DNA of 64,000 nt from an uncultured Eubacteriales bacterium (GCA_900545175.1 UQYF01000002.1:62001-126000), one strand, 5' to 3'; positions 51,793 through 61,924 are shown, numbered from the stretch's first letter. Made by a program: numbers and translations. Notes: generated by a model not told the origin, from the letters alone.

Positions 51793-53016
51793 TTATATAC
51801 TCGTTGAGATAAGCTTAGCATCATATCCTGCTGCCTTAAGCCCCTCTATAATCTGTGCTCTGTGCTCCTCGCCAAATGCCTCCATAGTAATCTTAAGTTC
51901 CACGGCAGCATTACGGTTAATGCTTACGAACTGGTTATGCTCAAGCTTAATTACGTTACCCTTCTGCTCAGCTATCACACCGGCAACTCTCGCAAGCTCA
52001 CCCGGCTTATCAGGAAGAAGTACCGATACAGTGAATACTCGTCCTCTGGCAATAAGACCGTGCTGGACAACTGATGACATTGTTATGATATCCATATTAC
52101 CACCACTTAATATGGACACAACCTTCTTTCCCTTCACATCGAGATGCTTTAGGGCTGCTACAGTCAGAAGTCCTGAATTCTCGACTATCATCTTATGATT
52201 CTCTACAACGTCAAGGAAAGCTACGATAAGCTCCTCATCCTTGATTGTTATTATATCGTCAATATTTTTCTTGACATAAGGGAAAATCTTGCTTCCCGGT
52301 GTCTTGACAGCTGTACCGTCCGCTATTGTGCTGGCGCTTGGCAGTGTAACTACCTTTCCTGCCTTTATAGACTCCTGCATGCAGTTAGCTCCTGCCGGTT
52401 CAACACCAATTACCTTAATCTTAGGATTTAAAAGCTTGGCAAGAGTTGAAACACCTGTCGCAAGACCGCCTCCTCCGATTGGAACTAATATGTAATCTAC
52501 TGTAGGAAGCTCCTTTATAATCTCCATTGCGATACTTCCCTGACCTGTTGCAACATCATAATCGTCAAAAGGATGAACAAATGTAAGTCCTTCCTCCTTA
52601 GCAAGCTTAAGTGCATACTCACATGCCTCATCATATACATTTCCGTAAAGCACTACCTCTGCTCCATAGCTCTTTGTACGGTTAACCTTCATAAGAGGTG
52701 TTGTGACAGGCATAACTACAACTGCACGGACACCATAGAGCTTTGCTGCATACGCAACACCCTGTGCGTGATTTCCTGCTGATGCCGTTATAAGTCCCTT
52801 CGCCCTCTCCTCATCAGATAAAGTGCTTATCTTATAGTAAGCTCCTCTTACTTTATATGCACCTGTATACTGAAGATTCTCAGGCTTAAAATAAACCCTG
52901 TTTCCTGTAAGGTTGCTGAAATACTCGCTGTATACAAGCTTAGTTTCAAGTGTAACCTTCTTTACTATCTCAGCCGCTTCCTCAAATTTTTCCAATGTAA
53001 GATAATTCTCGCTCAT
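51793..53016 (-). CDS. ilvA: Threonine ammonia-lyase (threonine dehydratase)
   Basis: A 407-residue PLP enzyme that deaminates threonine to 2-oxobutyrate. The PLP Lys is in YTGAYKVRGAYYKI (about 50-63), the SAGNHAQGVAYAA loop near 79-91 binds the phosphate, and GGGGLATGVS is near 177-186. The C-terminal domain (about 330-407, FTVSVLLPDKPGELARVAG) is a single ACT domain. This single-ACT form is typical of the catabolic/clostridial type rather than the biosynthetic enzyme with two ACT domains, so the role could be either. The ribosome site is weak. Confidence 0.93.
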   Translation of the reverse strand: MSENYLTLEKFEEAAEIVKKVTLETKLVYSEYFSNLTGNRVYFKPENLQYTGAYKVRGAYYKISTLSDEERAKGLITASAGNHAQGVAYAAKLYGVRAVVVMPVTTPLMKVNRTKSYGAEVVLYGNVYDEACEYALKLAKEEGLTFVHPFDDYDVATGQGSIAMEIIKELPTVDYILVPIGGGGLATGVSTLAKLLNPKIKVIGVEPAGANCMQESIKAGKVVTLPSASTIADGTAVKTPGSKIFPYVKKNIDDIITIKDEELIVAFLDVVENHKMIVENSGLLTVAALKHLDVKGKKVVSILSGGNMDIITMSSVVQHGLIARGRVFTVSVLLPDKPGELARVAGVIAEQKGNVIKLEHNQFVSINRNAAVELKITMEAFGEEHRAQIIEGLKAAGYDAKLISTSI

Positions 53017-53064
53017 TTCGTTACGCTTCTTTCTTCCTAAGATTTAATTACATTATCCGTTATA

Positions 53065-53991
53065 TCAGATTTGCTCCGGAATGTCAAAGAGTGCATTGAC
53101 AAAATCCTGTGAGTGGAATTTTTGCAGATCGTCTATATGCTCACCGACACCGATATACTTTACAGGGATGCCATATTCAGCCTGAATTGCAACTGCAATA
53201 CCACCTTTGGCTGTTCCATCCATTTTGGTGAGAATAATTCCGGTGACATCGGCTGCCTCCTTGAATTCCTTTAACTGTGACAGTGCATTCTGACCTGTCG
53301 TTCCGTCAAGAACAATAAGGTTCTCCCTATATGCCTCCGGCATCTCCTTATCTATTATACGGTTTATCTTTTTTAACTCTTCCATAAGGTTTTTCTTATT
53401 GTGGAGTCTTCCTGCTGTATCGCATATGATTACATCAGCATTTCTTGCCCTTCCTGCCGAAATAGCATCATATATAACGGCTGCCGGGTCAGAGCCTTCG
53501 CTCTGCGAAATAATATCAACGCCGGAGCGGTTAGCCCATTCTGTAAGCTGCTCGATGGCTGCTGCCCTGAAGGTGTCAGCAGCCGCAAGCACAACCTTCT
53601 TTCCCTGAGCTTTAAGCTGTGCTGCAAGCTTGCCGATAGATGTCGTCTTCCCGACTCCGTTTACACCTATTACAAGCACTATCGACTTGCGGTTCTCGAA
53701 TTCGTAAGCGTTCTCGCCTAAATCCATCTGTTCCTTGATTGTATTTATAAGAAGCTCCTTGCACGCTGCCGGCTCTTTTATATGATTTTCTTTTACTTTC
53801 TCTTTGAGATTTTCTATTATCTCCTCTGTTGTAGTTACACCAAGATCTCCCATTATGAGAGTCTCTTCGAGTTCTTCATAAAAATCATCATCAATCTTTG
53901 AAAAACCTGAGAAAACATTGTCTATGCCATGCACAATATTATCTCTGGTCTTTGTAAGACCTGATACGAGCTTTTTAAAAAAACCTGCCAT
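53065..53991 (-). CDS. ftsY: Signal recognition particle receptor FtsY
   Basis: A 308-residue SRP receptor GTPase. The N domain carries TRDNIVHGIDNVFSGFSKIDDDFYEELEETLIMGDLG, the G domain has GVNGVGKTTSIGK near 109-121, DTAGRLHNKKNLM and TKMDGTAKGG near 255. There is no acidic A domain, as usual in Firmicutes. AAGGAGG precedes the ATG. It lies 35 nt after smc, a common pairing. Confidence 0.97.
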   Translation of the reverse strand: MAGFFKKLVSGLTKTRDNIVHGIDNVFSGFSKIDDDFYEELEETLIMGDLGVTTTEEIIENLKEKVKENHIKEPAACKELLINTIKEQMDLGENAYEFENRKSIVLVIGVNGVGKTTSIGKLAAQLKAQGKKVVLAAADTFRAAAIEQLTEWANRSGVDIISQSEGSDPAAVIYDAISAGRARNADVIICDTAGRLHNKKNLMEELKKINRIIDKEMPEAYRENLIVLDGTTGQNALSQLKEFKEAADVTGIILTKMDGTAKGGIAVAIQAEYGIPVKYIGVGEHIDDLQKFHSQDFVNALFDIPEQI

Positions 53992-54026
53992 TATTTAATC
54001 CTCCTTCTTATTAAGACTGCATTTTA

Positions 54027-57000
54027 CTAAGCCAGCTTAGCAGGCTTATCGTCTAACTGATCCTCTATCAGGTCAACTGATACAAGTGTTGACACACCCT
54101 TTTCCTGCATTGTTATTCCGTACAGTCTGTCAGCAGCCGCCATTGTACCTCGCCTATGAGTTATAACGATAAACTGCGTATTTTTAGTAAGCTTATGCAG
54201 ATACTTGGCATATCTGTCAACATTCGAATCGTCAAGTGCAGCCTCAATCTCATCTAAAAGACAGAACGGTGATGGCTTAAGATTCTGGATAGCAAACAAT
54301 AGTGATATCGCAGTCAGAGCCTTTTCACCGCCGGAAAGCTGCATCATATTCTGAAGCTTTTTTCCGGGTGGCTGCGAAATAATCCTGATTCCCGCTTCAA
54401 GAATGTCTGCATCCTCCTCAAGCTCAAGTGTTCCCCTTCCGCCACCGAACAATTCCTTAAAAACCTTGTCAAACTCAACCTTGATATCCTGAAATTTCTC
54501 AATGAACTGATTTCTCATTCCGGTATCAAGTTCTTCAATAACCTTGATAAGCGTATCTCTGGCTGTAATGAGATCGTCATGCTGAGTCTTTAGGAATGTA
54601 TACCTTTCAGACACATCTTTATAATCCTCAAGCGCATTGACATTGACATCGCCCAGCTTTTTTATATCCGCTTTCAATGAATTTATATTCTTTCTGAGAA
54701 TATCCGAATTCTTCATTTCTTCGTCACGAAGCTCGGCAGCACGGATAAGAGTAAGCTCGTATTCATTCCACATATAATCTATGCGCTCATCTCTTGTCGA
54801 CTCAATTCTCTCAATCTTTCCCGAAAGTCTTAGGCACTCCTTGTCAAGCTCATTGATACGTCCTGATATCTCTTCTCTCCTGTCAAAGAGCTCACGCTGT
54901 TTTTCCTGAACTTTGTCTCGACAAAGGCGCTCATCCTCGGTGAGCTTGGCATATTCAGCGATTTTTTTCTCCGCCTGGACTATTGTCTCACTGATTTTTG
55001 CTATATTATCCTTCTTTTCATTTATCTCGTCACCTGCTGACCCAAGACTTTCCTTAATCTCTTCTGCTTCCTCGTTGAGCTTTGAAATTTCTCTTAAAAC
55101 ACGCTTTATATTTTCTTCCGCATAATTATCCTGCTGCGTAAAGTTAGAAAGCTTGATATGAAGGTTCTGTGACTCTGACTGCTTTAATGCAAGGTCATTT
55201 TTTTTCTTCTCGATATCCGTATTGGAATTATTAATCTTTTCGGTAAGCTCCTTATCAATTCTCTCCGATTCCGTAAGTGCTGCCTTGCATGCATCAACCT
55301 CGGCATTTATCTGGATTATCGTATTTTCAATCTCGTCAGATTCACGCCTGCTGTTCGAATAAGCTCTTTTTAACTCCTCCTGCTTCTTAGCTGCCGTGTC
55401 ACAATTCATGGCAGCAGTATTTTCCGCGAGCTGCTTATCCTGTATCGCTGACTTAATCTGTTCTATTTCAGTTCTTAGACTGCCAAGCGTCTCTTTTTTT
55501 GACGCAAGCTCTGCTTCGGAATTTTTGAGCTTTGTCTCATTCTGCGATATCGAAGCTTCCAATTCTTCTATCTCTCTGCGGCGGCCAAGAAGATTACTGC
55601 TGTTCTTAAACGCACCTCCGGACATTGAACCGCCTGGACTTAACATATCGCCCTCAAGTGTGACTATTCTAAGCGAATGTCTGTACTTTCTCGCTATCGC
55701 CAGCGCATTGTCGATATGGTCTACAACAAGAATCCTTCCGAGAAGATATCTCGCCAATTCATCAAACTCTCTGTCACACTCGACAAGCTGGTTGGCAAAA
55801 CCTATTGCGCCTTTTTCTCCGGTAAGTGCAGAATCTGCCTTGACATCTCTCCCGCTTATCGCTGAAAGAGGAAGAAAAGTGGCACGTCCGTATTTATTCT
55901 GTTTCAGGAAAGCGATAAGCTCCTTCGCCGTGTCCTCATTATCTGTAACAATGTTCTGAATGCTTCCGCCAAGAGCTGTCTCTATAGCTGTCTCATACTG
56001 CTTCTTGGTCTTTATGATATCCGCAACAACGCCGACAATGCCCTTATTGCTCTCCTTGCGCTCCATCACTCTCCGGATGCTGTTGCCGTAACCATCGTAT
56101 CTTTCAGTGATGTTTCTGAGCGATTCGAGTCTTGAAGTCTCGCCCATAACAATGCGGTTAAGCCCATTTATGTCATTGTTAAGCTTATTGATTGCATCAC
56201 GGACAAGAAGCTGATTTTTCTCCTTATCGGAAAGGCTCTCCCCTAATGATGTCAGTTCTCCCCTTACTGTATTAAGCTCCTTTTGGAGCATGTCAAGACT
56301 CTGCTTCTGTGTATCTTCTTCGCTTTTACAGTTGATAAGCCGCCTTGTAAGCTCAGATTTACGGATGTTGACCTGCTCAAGAAGTGTTACATTCTTTTGC
56401 AGCTTCGCTTTCATCTGACCACGCTCGTTAAGATTGTCTATGATGTCATTTTTACAGCCTTCAACCGCCGTTTCAAGCTGCGTAATCTCATCGCTGAGTT
56501 TTTTTACCTGCAAGTCCATCTCGCTGCATTCTGACTTCATATCATCAAGGTGGTCTGTCAGCTTAAATCTGTCAGCTATAAGTCTTTTCTTTTCTTCATC
56601 ATAATCTAACAGACGCTCATTTATTGCATCAAGCCGCCTGTTAAACTGCTCGTCACTCGCAAGCACAGACTTAATCTGTTCATTTAACAGGTCTATCTGG
56701 CTTGAAAGCCTGTTCTTATCTATCTGTGCCTGATTCGCAATGCCGCTGTTTTCCTCAATCGTACGATTTAAATCTGCAAGCTTTGCTTCGTTCGCATCAT
56801 ATTCCACGCCTGACTTTTCAAACTCGCCCTGCGCTGCCTTTAATTCCGTGTCCGTCACTGAAAATGCTTCGTTGAACTTCTCAAGCTCTGCCTTAAACTC
56901 ATCCGCCTCAATAAGAAAAAGATTCACATCATTCTTCTTAAGTTCATCTCGAAGTCTTAGAAACTGCTTAGCCTTCTCTGCCTGATGTTCGAGAGGGCCT

Positions 57001-57605
57001 GCCTGCTTTTCAAGCTCTGCTAAAATATCGTTCACGCGCACAAGATTGTTGCTCTCATCGTCAAGCTTCTTCTGTGCCGCTGCTTTTCGCCTTTTAAACT
57101 TCACAATACCTGCCGCTTCGTCGAAAAGCTCCCTGCGCTCTTCAGGTTTGCCGCTTAGTATTCTGTCAATCTGACCCTGACCGATGATGGAATAGCCTTC
57201 CTTGCCGATTCCGGTATCATAAAACAGCTCATTAATATCCCTGAGCCTGCAAGCCGAGCCGTTCATAAGATATTCGCTCTCACCTGAGCGGAATACCTTT
57301 CTTGTAATAGTGACCTGATCAAAGTCAATCGGAAGGGCATGATCCGAATTGTCGATAGTTATAGCCACCGATGCATAGCTCACAGGTTTACGAAGCTCCG
57401 TACCAGCAAAAATGACATCCTCCATCTTGCCGCCTCGAAGCTGCTTGGCACTCTGCTCACCGAGCACCCACCTTACTGCATCTCCTATATTGCTTTTACC
57501 GCTTCCGTTAGGCCCTACAATACCTGTTATGCCATTGTGAAATTCAAATACTAACCTGTTGGCAAAAGACTTAAATCCCTGTACCTCTATGGATTTCAAA
57601 TACAT
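54027..57605 (-). CDS. smc: Chromosome segregation protein SMC
   Basis: A 1192-residue condensin ATPase that loops and resolves the chromosome with ScpA/ScpB. The N-terminal head has GPNGSGKSNIGDAVRWVLGE (about 32-51); two long coiled coils flank the hinge (about 505-680, KGIVGVVADIIKTK to LEGDMLSPGGSMSGGAF); the C-terminal head has LSGGEKALTAISLLFAIQ and LLDEIEAALDD. Length is normal. It lies between rnc and ftsY, the standard Firmicute order. Confidence 0.98.
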   Translation of the reverse strand: MYLKSIEVQGFKSFANRLVFEFHNGITGIVGPNGSGKSNIGDAVRWVLGEQSAKQLRGGKMEDVIFAGTELRKPVSYASVAITIDNSDHALPIDFDQVTITRKVFRSGESEYLMNGSACRLRDINELFYDTGIGKEGYSIIGQGQIDRILSGKPEERRELFDEAAGIVKFKRRKAAAQKKLDDESNNLVRVNDILAELEKQAGPLEHQAEKAKQFLRLRDELKKNDVNLFLIEADEFKAELEKFNEAFSVTDTELKAAQGEFEKSGVEYDANEAKLADLNRTIEENSGIANQAQIDKNRLSSQIDLLNEQIKSVLASDEQFNRRLDAINERLLDYDEEKKRLIADRFKLTDHLDDMKSECSEMDLQVKKLSDEITQLETAVEGCKNDIIDNLNERGQMKAKLQKNVTLLEQVNIRKSELTRRLINCKSEEDTQKQSLDMLQKELNTVRGELTSLGESLSDKEKNQLLVRDAINKLNNDINGLNRIVMGETSRLESLRNITERYDGYGNSIRRVMERKESNKGIVGVVADIIKTKKQYETAIETALGGSIQNIVTDNEDTAKELIAFLKQNKYGRATFLPLSAISGRDVKADSALTGEKGAIGFANQLVECDREFDELARYLLGRILVVDHIDNALAIARKYRHSLRIVTLEGDMLSPGGSMSGGAFKNSSNLLGRRREIEELEASISQNETKLKNSEAELASKKETLGSLRTEIEQIKSAIQDKQLAENTAAMNCDTAAKKQEELKRAYSNSRRESDEIENTIIQINAEVDACKAALTESERIDKELTEKINNSNTDIEKKKNDLALKQSESQNLHIKLSNFTQQDNYAEENIKRVLREISKLNEEAEEIKESLGSAGDEINEKKDNIAKISETIVQAEKKIAEYAKLTEDERLCRDKVQEKQRELFDRREEISGRINELDKECLRLSGKIERIESTRDERIDYMWNEYELTLIRAAELRDEEMKNSDILRKNINSLKADIKKLGDVNVNALEDYKDVSERYTFLKTQHDDLITARDTLIKVIEELDTGMRNQFIEKFQDIKVEFDKVFKELFGGGRGTLELEEDADILEAGIRIISQPPGKKLQNMMQLSGGEKALTAISLLFAIQNLKPSPFCLLDEIEAALDDSNVDRYAKYLHKLTKNTQFIVITHRRGTMAAADRLYGITMQEKGVSTLVSVDLIEDQLDDKPAKLA

Positions 57606-57618
57606 AATTTTAATATCC

Positions 57619-58311
57619 TTATTTCTGCTGTCTTATTTTTAAAATAGCATTGTATGCTGCTGCCTGCTGTGCAGCTTTCTTGGTATGTCCTTCACCTTCA
57701 CCGATCACATTCTTGTCACACTTGACAACAGCCGTGAAATGCTTGTCATGGTCAGGACCACTCTCACCGGTAATCTCATATTCCGGTTCAAAGCCACTAT
57801 CCTTTTGAAGAAGCTCCTGTAATATTGTCTTGCTGTCATAGAACAGCTTTTTATTGTCTATATCATCGAGAATGAACTTTCTGATATAATTCTGCGCCGG
57901 CTCAAATCCACCATCACGATATATAGCTCCGATAACTGCCTCCATCGCATCTGATGTTATGGAATCTCTGTTTCTTCCTCCGGTATGCTCTTCTCCTTTG
58001 CTTAGAAGTATCCACTCACCAAGCTTAATCTGCCTGCTGCACAGTGCAAGTGTCGGCTCACATACTATGCTCGCACGAAGCTTTGTAAGCTCCCCTTCTG
58101 TCTTATCAGGATATTTTTCAAAAAGATAGTCGCTGACGGTAACTTCAAGTACCGCATCGCCTAAGAACTCAAGGCGCTCATTGCTCTGATTCTTAAGTCT
58201 TTTAATCTCATTACAGTATGAGCTGTGTGTGAGAGCTCTTTCAAGCAGTCTCTTGTTTTTAAACTCATAACCAATAATCTTCTCAAATTTTTCTAACTGT
58301 GTATCAGTCAT
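57619..58311 (-). CDS. rnc: Ribonuclease III
   Basis: A 230-residue double-strand-specific endonuclease for rRNA and mRNA processing. The signature NERLEFLGDAVLEV is near 43-56, further catalytic acids lie in DAMEAVIGAIY near 122-132, and a dsRNA-binding domain (about 160-230) ends in HTKKAAQQAAAYNAI. It lies between acpP and smc. Confidence 0.97.
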   Translation of the reverse strand: MTDTQLEKFEKIIGYEFKNKRLLERALTHSSYCNEIKRLKNQSNERLEFLGDAVLEVTVSDYLFEKYPDKTEGELTKLRASIVCEPTLALCSRQIKLGEWILLSKGEEHTGGRNRDSITSDAMEAVIGAIYRDGGFEPAQNYIRKFILDDIDNKKLFYDSKTILQELLQKDSGFEPEYEITGESGPDHDKHFTAVVKCDKNVIGEGEGHTKKAAQQAAAYNAILKIRQQK

Positions 58312-58360
58312 AGCTCTACTCCATGCGCCTCCGTTTTTTTATGTTAATTCACTCATTAAG

Positions 58361-58390
58361 AAAAAGAGCCCACCTATGATGGGCTTCTTT
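58361..58390 (-). terminator. Terminator after acpP
   Basis: AGCCCA and TGGGCT pair around a 7-nt loop and are followed on the minus strand by CTTTTTCTT. It probably allows high acpP expression relative to rnc-smc-ftsY. Confidence 0.7.
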
Positions 58391-58421
58391 CCTTAATAAA
58401 ATCTAAGCTTATCTGCTCTTA

Positions 58422-58652
58422 TTAGTTAAGTGCGTTCTTAATCTGCTCAACAGCATCTGCTACAGTTGAAATATTTTCAGCAGCATCATTAGGAATCTCA
58501 ATATCAAACTCCTCCTCGATACCCATGATAATCTGGAATACATCGAGTGAATCTGCTCCGAGGTCATCAACGAATGTCTTATCCATTGTAACTTCATCAG
58601 CATCAATGTTTAAAACCTCTGCAATAATTGACTGTAACTTTTCAAATTCCAT
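58422..58652 (-). CDS. acpP: Acyl carrier protein
   Basis: A 76-residue acidic four-helix carrier for fatty acid synthesis. The phosphopantetheine Ser is in LGADSLDV (about Ser36). The rest (EEEFDIEIPNDAAENISTVADAV) is typical. AGGAAGG precedes the ATG. It lies downstream of plsX, which uses acyl-ACP. Confidence 0.98.
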   Translation of the reverse strand: MEFEKLQSIIAEVLNIDADEVTMDKTFVDDLGADSLDVFQIIMGIEEEFDIEIPNDAAENISTVADAVEQIKNALN

Positions 58653-58685
58653 CTTTTAATACTTCCTTCCTTTTCTAAAAAATTC

Positions 58686-59714
58686 TTAATTTTCCTGTGC
58701 ATCCGCCTGCTCTGCCGCAATGGATGCCTTGATTTTATCGTTAATTCCCTGTTCCTTAAATGTCATGCATTGAAGGATGGAATTACACACCTCTTTAGCC
58801 TTAGCATTTCCGTGAGTTTTCACTACAAGACCGTTAAGACCTATCATCGGTGCACCGCCATATTCGGTAGCGTCGAACCTCTTAAGTGTTTTCTTAAGCG
58901 CAGGCTTGACCAAAAGCGCACCAATCTTACTTCTTAAGCTGGTCATCATGCCTGCCTTAATCATGCCAATGAGAGTACTTCCCATGCCTTCGTACAGCTT
59001 AAGTATTACATTGCCGACAAAAGCCTCTGTCACAATAACATCAACATCACCCTCCGGAATATCCCTTGCCTCAACACTTCCGACAAAATTAATCTCCTTG
59101 CATTCCTTAAGCAGAGGATATGTCTCCTTGACAAGCTGATTGCCCTTCTCCTCCTCAGCTCCGATATTAACTATCGCAACCTTCGGATTCTTGATTCCAA
59201 GCACATATTCCATGTATATAGAACCCATCTTGGCAAATTGAAGAAGATGTGCAGGTCTTGCGTCAACATTCGCACCACAGTCAACTAACAGTGACACGCC
59301 CTTCTTAGTAGGGATAAGCGGTGCAAAAGGAGGTCTGTCTACTCCTTTGATTCTGCCGACTATCAACTGTCCGCCAACTAAGATAGCACCCGAACTTCCT
59401 GCTGAAACAAAGGCATCTGCCTCGCCCTTTTTCACAAGATTAAGTGCCACAACAATCGATGAATCCTTCTTACGGCGTATAGCCATAACAGGCGGTTCAC
59501 CTGTCTCGATAATCTCTGTGGCATTAACAACCTGAATAGCATTCTCTCTGTATGTATATTTCTTAAGCTCCTGTGAAACAACGCTCTCCTGTCCGACAAG
59601 CTTCACGACAATATTAACATTCTGTGAAACAGCGTCGACAACACCTTTGACAATCTCTGCCGGAGCATTGTCTCCACCCATGGCATCAACAGCTACTATA
59701 ACTTTTTCCTGCAT
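58686..59714 (-). CDS. plsX: Phosphate acyltransferase PlsX
   Basis: A 342-residue enzyme that converts acyl-ACP to acyl-phosphate for PlsY. It starts QEKVIVAVDAMGGDNAP, the family hallmark, and has MAIRRKKDSS (about 88-97), SAGSSGAILVG and GGAPMIGLNGLVVKTHGNA near 300-318. The ATG at 59714 is chosen for GAGGAG 8 nt upstream; a longer frame from 59846 has no site and adds 44 unrelated residues. I found no FapR operator, but a small AATACAA/TTGTATT palindrome lies near 59758-59773. Confidence 0.96.
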   Translation of the reverse strand: MQEKVIVAVDAMGGDNAPAEIVKGVVDAVSQNVNIVVKLVGQESVVSQELKKYTYRENAIQVVNATEIIETGEPPVMAIRRKKDSSIVVALNLVKKGEADAFVSAGSSGAILVGGQLIVGRIKGVDRPPFAPLIPTKKGVSLLVDCGANVDARPAHLLQFAKMGSIYMEYVLGIKNPKVAIVNIGAEEEKGNQLVKETYPLLKECKEINFVGSVEARDIPEGDVDVIVTEAFVGNVILKLYEGMGSTLIGMIKAGMMTSLRSKIGALLVKPALKKTLKRFDATEYGGAPMIGLNGLVVKTHGNAKAKEVCNSILQCMTFKEQGINDKIKASIAAEQADAQEN

Positions 59715-59810
59715 AAATATTCTCCTCTTTAAATCCATGACAACCACTTCATACATAATACAAGATTGTATTTCAGAAATCAATACCTTTTTACCATTTC
59801 CATCGGTCAA

Positions 59811-59861
59811 CAAAAAAGAAGGACACCGAAAGTATGCCAAAGGCACTCATCCGATATCCTT
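59811..59861 (-). terminator. Terminator of yceD-rpmF
   Basis: On the minus strand AAGGATATCGGA pairs with TTTCGGTGTCCTT over 12 positions with three G.U wobbles, with an inner TGCC/GGCA helix, followed by CTTTTTTG. It lies 30 bp past the rpmF stop. Confidence 0.8.
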
Positions 59862-59891
59862 CCCATAAATTATCAAATTATAAACTCATAA

Positions 59892-60074
59892 TTATTCAGC
59901 AACGGAGATAACTTCCTTCTTGTTATATGAGCCACAGTTCTTGCATACTCTATGAGGCATCATTAACTCACCGCACTTGCTGCACTTTACTAAGTTAGGA
60001 GCGCTCATCTTCCAGTTCGCTCTTCTCTTATCTCTTCTAGCCTTAGAAGACTTATTCTTTGGACAAATTGACAT
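59892..60074 (-). CDS. rpmF: 50S ribosomal protein L32
   Basis: A 60-residue basic zinc protein. It has the start SICPKNKSSKARRDKRRANW and four cysteines in CSKCGEL and CKNCGSYN, the zinc-binding form. It lies 26 nt after yceD and before plsX, a conserved order. Confidence 0.97.
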   Translation of the reverse strand: MSICPKNKSSKARRDKRRANWKMSAPNLVKCSKCGELMMPHRVCKNCGSYNKKEVISVAE

Positions 60075-60100
60075 CTGTTACACCTCCTTACAAAGCAGTT

Positions 60101-60625
60101 CTATTGGTTAAACTGTTGAAATATATCGCGTATCTTGGACATTCTAGGGTCTAAAACCTGTCTGTCACATTCACACGATCCATGATTAAGATTCATGCCG
60201 CATACGTTACAGATTCCCTTGCAGTCTGTCTTACACAGAACCTTCATCGGAAAATTCTCTAATATCTCACTATATGCATACTTCTCAACATCAAACTCAG
60301 TGCCTTCTATGAAAGGCATGTCCTCCAATGTCTCATCTGCATCCGGTGATTCTTCACCAAAATTAAGTTCTCTGGTGGAATCTACCGATATCTGCCAAGG
60401 AACATCCGTTAAGCACCTGTCGCATGGAATATTGAGTGTCACATCAAGATGTGAAGCAGCCTCTATCTTCTTCCCTCCGACATTAGTAAAGGTAAGTTCA
60501 ATGTCCTGTTTCTTTACAAATGCAAACTCACCCATCTTAGAGCTGAAGCTCTCAGCTTCAATAGGTGCTGCAAGTCTCTTAACTTCTCCTTCGTGAGAAA
60601 GAACTCCGTACAAATCAATCAGCAT
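60101..60625 (-). CDS. yceD: YceD-family protein (DUF177)
   Basis: A 174-residue protein of the DUF177/YceD family, linked to 23S rRNA accumulation and found beside rpmF in most bacteria. The Cys-rich conserved core is visible: PCDRCLTDV near 88-96, then CKTDCKGICNVCGMNLNHGSCEC near 134-156. The AGG site before the ATG is short. It is the first gene after a perfect-consensus promoter. Confidence 0.9.
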   Translation of the reverse strand: MLIDLYGVLSHEGEVKRLAAPIEAESFSSKMGEFAFVKKQDIELTFTNVGGKKIEAASHLDVTLNIPCDRCLTDVPWQISVDSTRELNFGEESPDADETLEDMPFIEGTEFDVEKYAYSEILENFPMKVLCKTDCKGICNVCGMNLNHGSCECDRQVLDPRMSKIRDIFQQFNQ

Positions 60626-60656
60626 AAAAACCTCTTCTTTTAATCACACGCAGATT

Positions 60657-60685
60657 ATTATATCTACTGCGAACAGATTTGTCAA
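60657..60685 (-). promoter_or_regulatory. Perfect-consensus sigma-A promoter of yceD-rpmF
   Basis: TTGACA (60685-60680), 17 bp, TATAAT (60662-60657), 32 bp upstream of the yceD ATG. An inverted repeat TTGACATT-TTC-AATGTCAA (60696-60714) lies just upstream and might be an operator. Confidence 0.85.
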
Positions 60686-60730
60686 CTATTTTTTATTGAC
60701 ATTTTCAATGTCAAGCGGACATCGTAATAA

Positions 60731-61924
60731 TCACTTTACTAACTCTAATGTCTCCTGGGCAATCTTTAACTCCTCGTTAGTAGGTATAACCATAACCTTG
60801 ACCTTTGAATCAGGAGTAGATATAACTACTTCCTCGCCTCTCTTGTCATTAGCCGCATCATCAATCTTGATACCAAGGAATGTAAGAGCGCTGCAGATAT
60901 CTTTTCTTGTCTTCTTATCGTTCTCGCCGACACCTGCTGTAAATACGATGGCATCAACACCATCCATAGCTGCTGTGTAAGCACCGATATACTTGATTAC
61001 TCTGTACTTGAATGCCTCAAGAGCTACCTCAGCATTATGGTTGCCTTCATCAGCAGCCTTCTGGACATCACGGAAATCACTTGAAACGCCGCTCATACCG
61101 AGAACGCCTGACTTCTTGTTGAGCATGTTAATCATCTCATTGATGTCCTTGCCTTCCTTATTAGCGATGAACTGGATAACAGAAGGATCAATGTCACCAC
61201 TTCTTGTTCCCATGATAAGACCTTCAAGCGGTGTAAGACCCATGCTTGTATCTACACACTTGCCATTGACAACAGCTGAAAGTGAACCACCATTTCCAAG
61301 ATGGCATACGATAACCTTAGAGTTATCAGGATCAAGGCTGCCGAACTCTATAGCTCTCTTAGACACGAATGCATGGCTTGTTCCGTGGAATCCATACTTA
61401 CGGATGCCATACTTCTCATAGTACTCATGAGGAATAGCATACATATAAGCCTTCTCCGGCATTGTCTGATGGAATGCAGTATCCCAGACAGCGACATTAG
61501 GTGTACCAGGCATAGCAGCCTCAGCAGCCTCGATACCGATAAGGTTAGCCGGGTTATGTAAAGGTCCAAGGTCGAAGCACTCACGGATAACTGCCTTGAC
61601 ATCTTCATTAACAATAACAGATGTGCAGTACTTCTGTCCTGCATGAAGTACTCTGTGTCCTACAGCACCGATTTCCTTAACATCTGAAATCACACCATGA
61701 ACAGGATCTACGAGCATATCAAGAACAAGCTTAACTGCTACATTGTGATCCGGCATTGGCTGCTCGATTACTGCACTATCCTTTCCGGCAGGCTTATGTG
61801 TGAGCTTAGAACCCTCGATACCGATTCTCTCAACAAGACCCTTAGCGAGAACGTCCTGTGTATCCATATCGAATAACTGATACTTAAGTGATGAGCTTCC
61901 ACAGTTTAAAACTAAAATCTTCAT
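60731..61924 (-). CDS. ackA: Acetate kinase
   Basis: A 397-residue enzyme that makes ATP and acetate from acetyl-phosphate. It starts MKILVLNCGSSSLKYQLF; GHRVLHAG (about 88-95), the GFHGTSH block near 175-181, CHLGNGGS near 203-210 and a late GVGEN are the ASKHA-fold signatures. The ATG at 61924 has GGAGG 8 nt upstream; a TTG 15 nt earlier overlaps it. It follows pta with a hairpin between. Confidence 0.98.
   Translation of the reverse strand: MKILVLNCGSSSLKYQLFDMDTQDVLAKGLVERIGIEGSKLTHKPAGKDSAVIEQPMPDHNVAVKLVLDMLVDPVHGVISDVKEIGAVGHRVLHAGQKYCTSVIVNEDVKAVIRECFDLGPLHNPANLIGIEAAEAAMPGTPNVAVWDTAFHQTMPEKAYMYAIPHEYYEKYGIRKYGFHGTSHAFVSKRAIEFGSLDPDNSKVIVCHLGNGGSLSAVVNGKCVDTSMGLTPLEGLIMGTRSGDIDPSVIQFIANKEGKDINEMINMLNKKSGVLGMSGVSSDFRDVQKAADEGNHNAEVALEAFKYRVIKYIGAYTAAMDGVDAIVFTAGVGENDKKTRKDICSALTFLGIKIDDAANDKRGEEVVISTPDSKVKVMVIPTNEELKIAQETLELVK

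Noticed and set aside
55396..55959. 187-residue plus-strand frame opposite smc
   Set aside because: Ser/Ala/Leu-rich shadow of the coiled-coil and hinge region.
59715..59811. FapR operator before plsX
   Set aside because: No TTAGTACC-type palindrome; only a short AATACAA/TTGTATT repeat.
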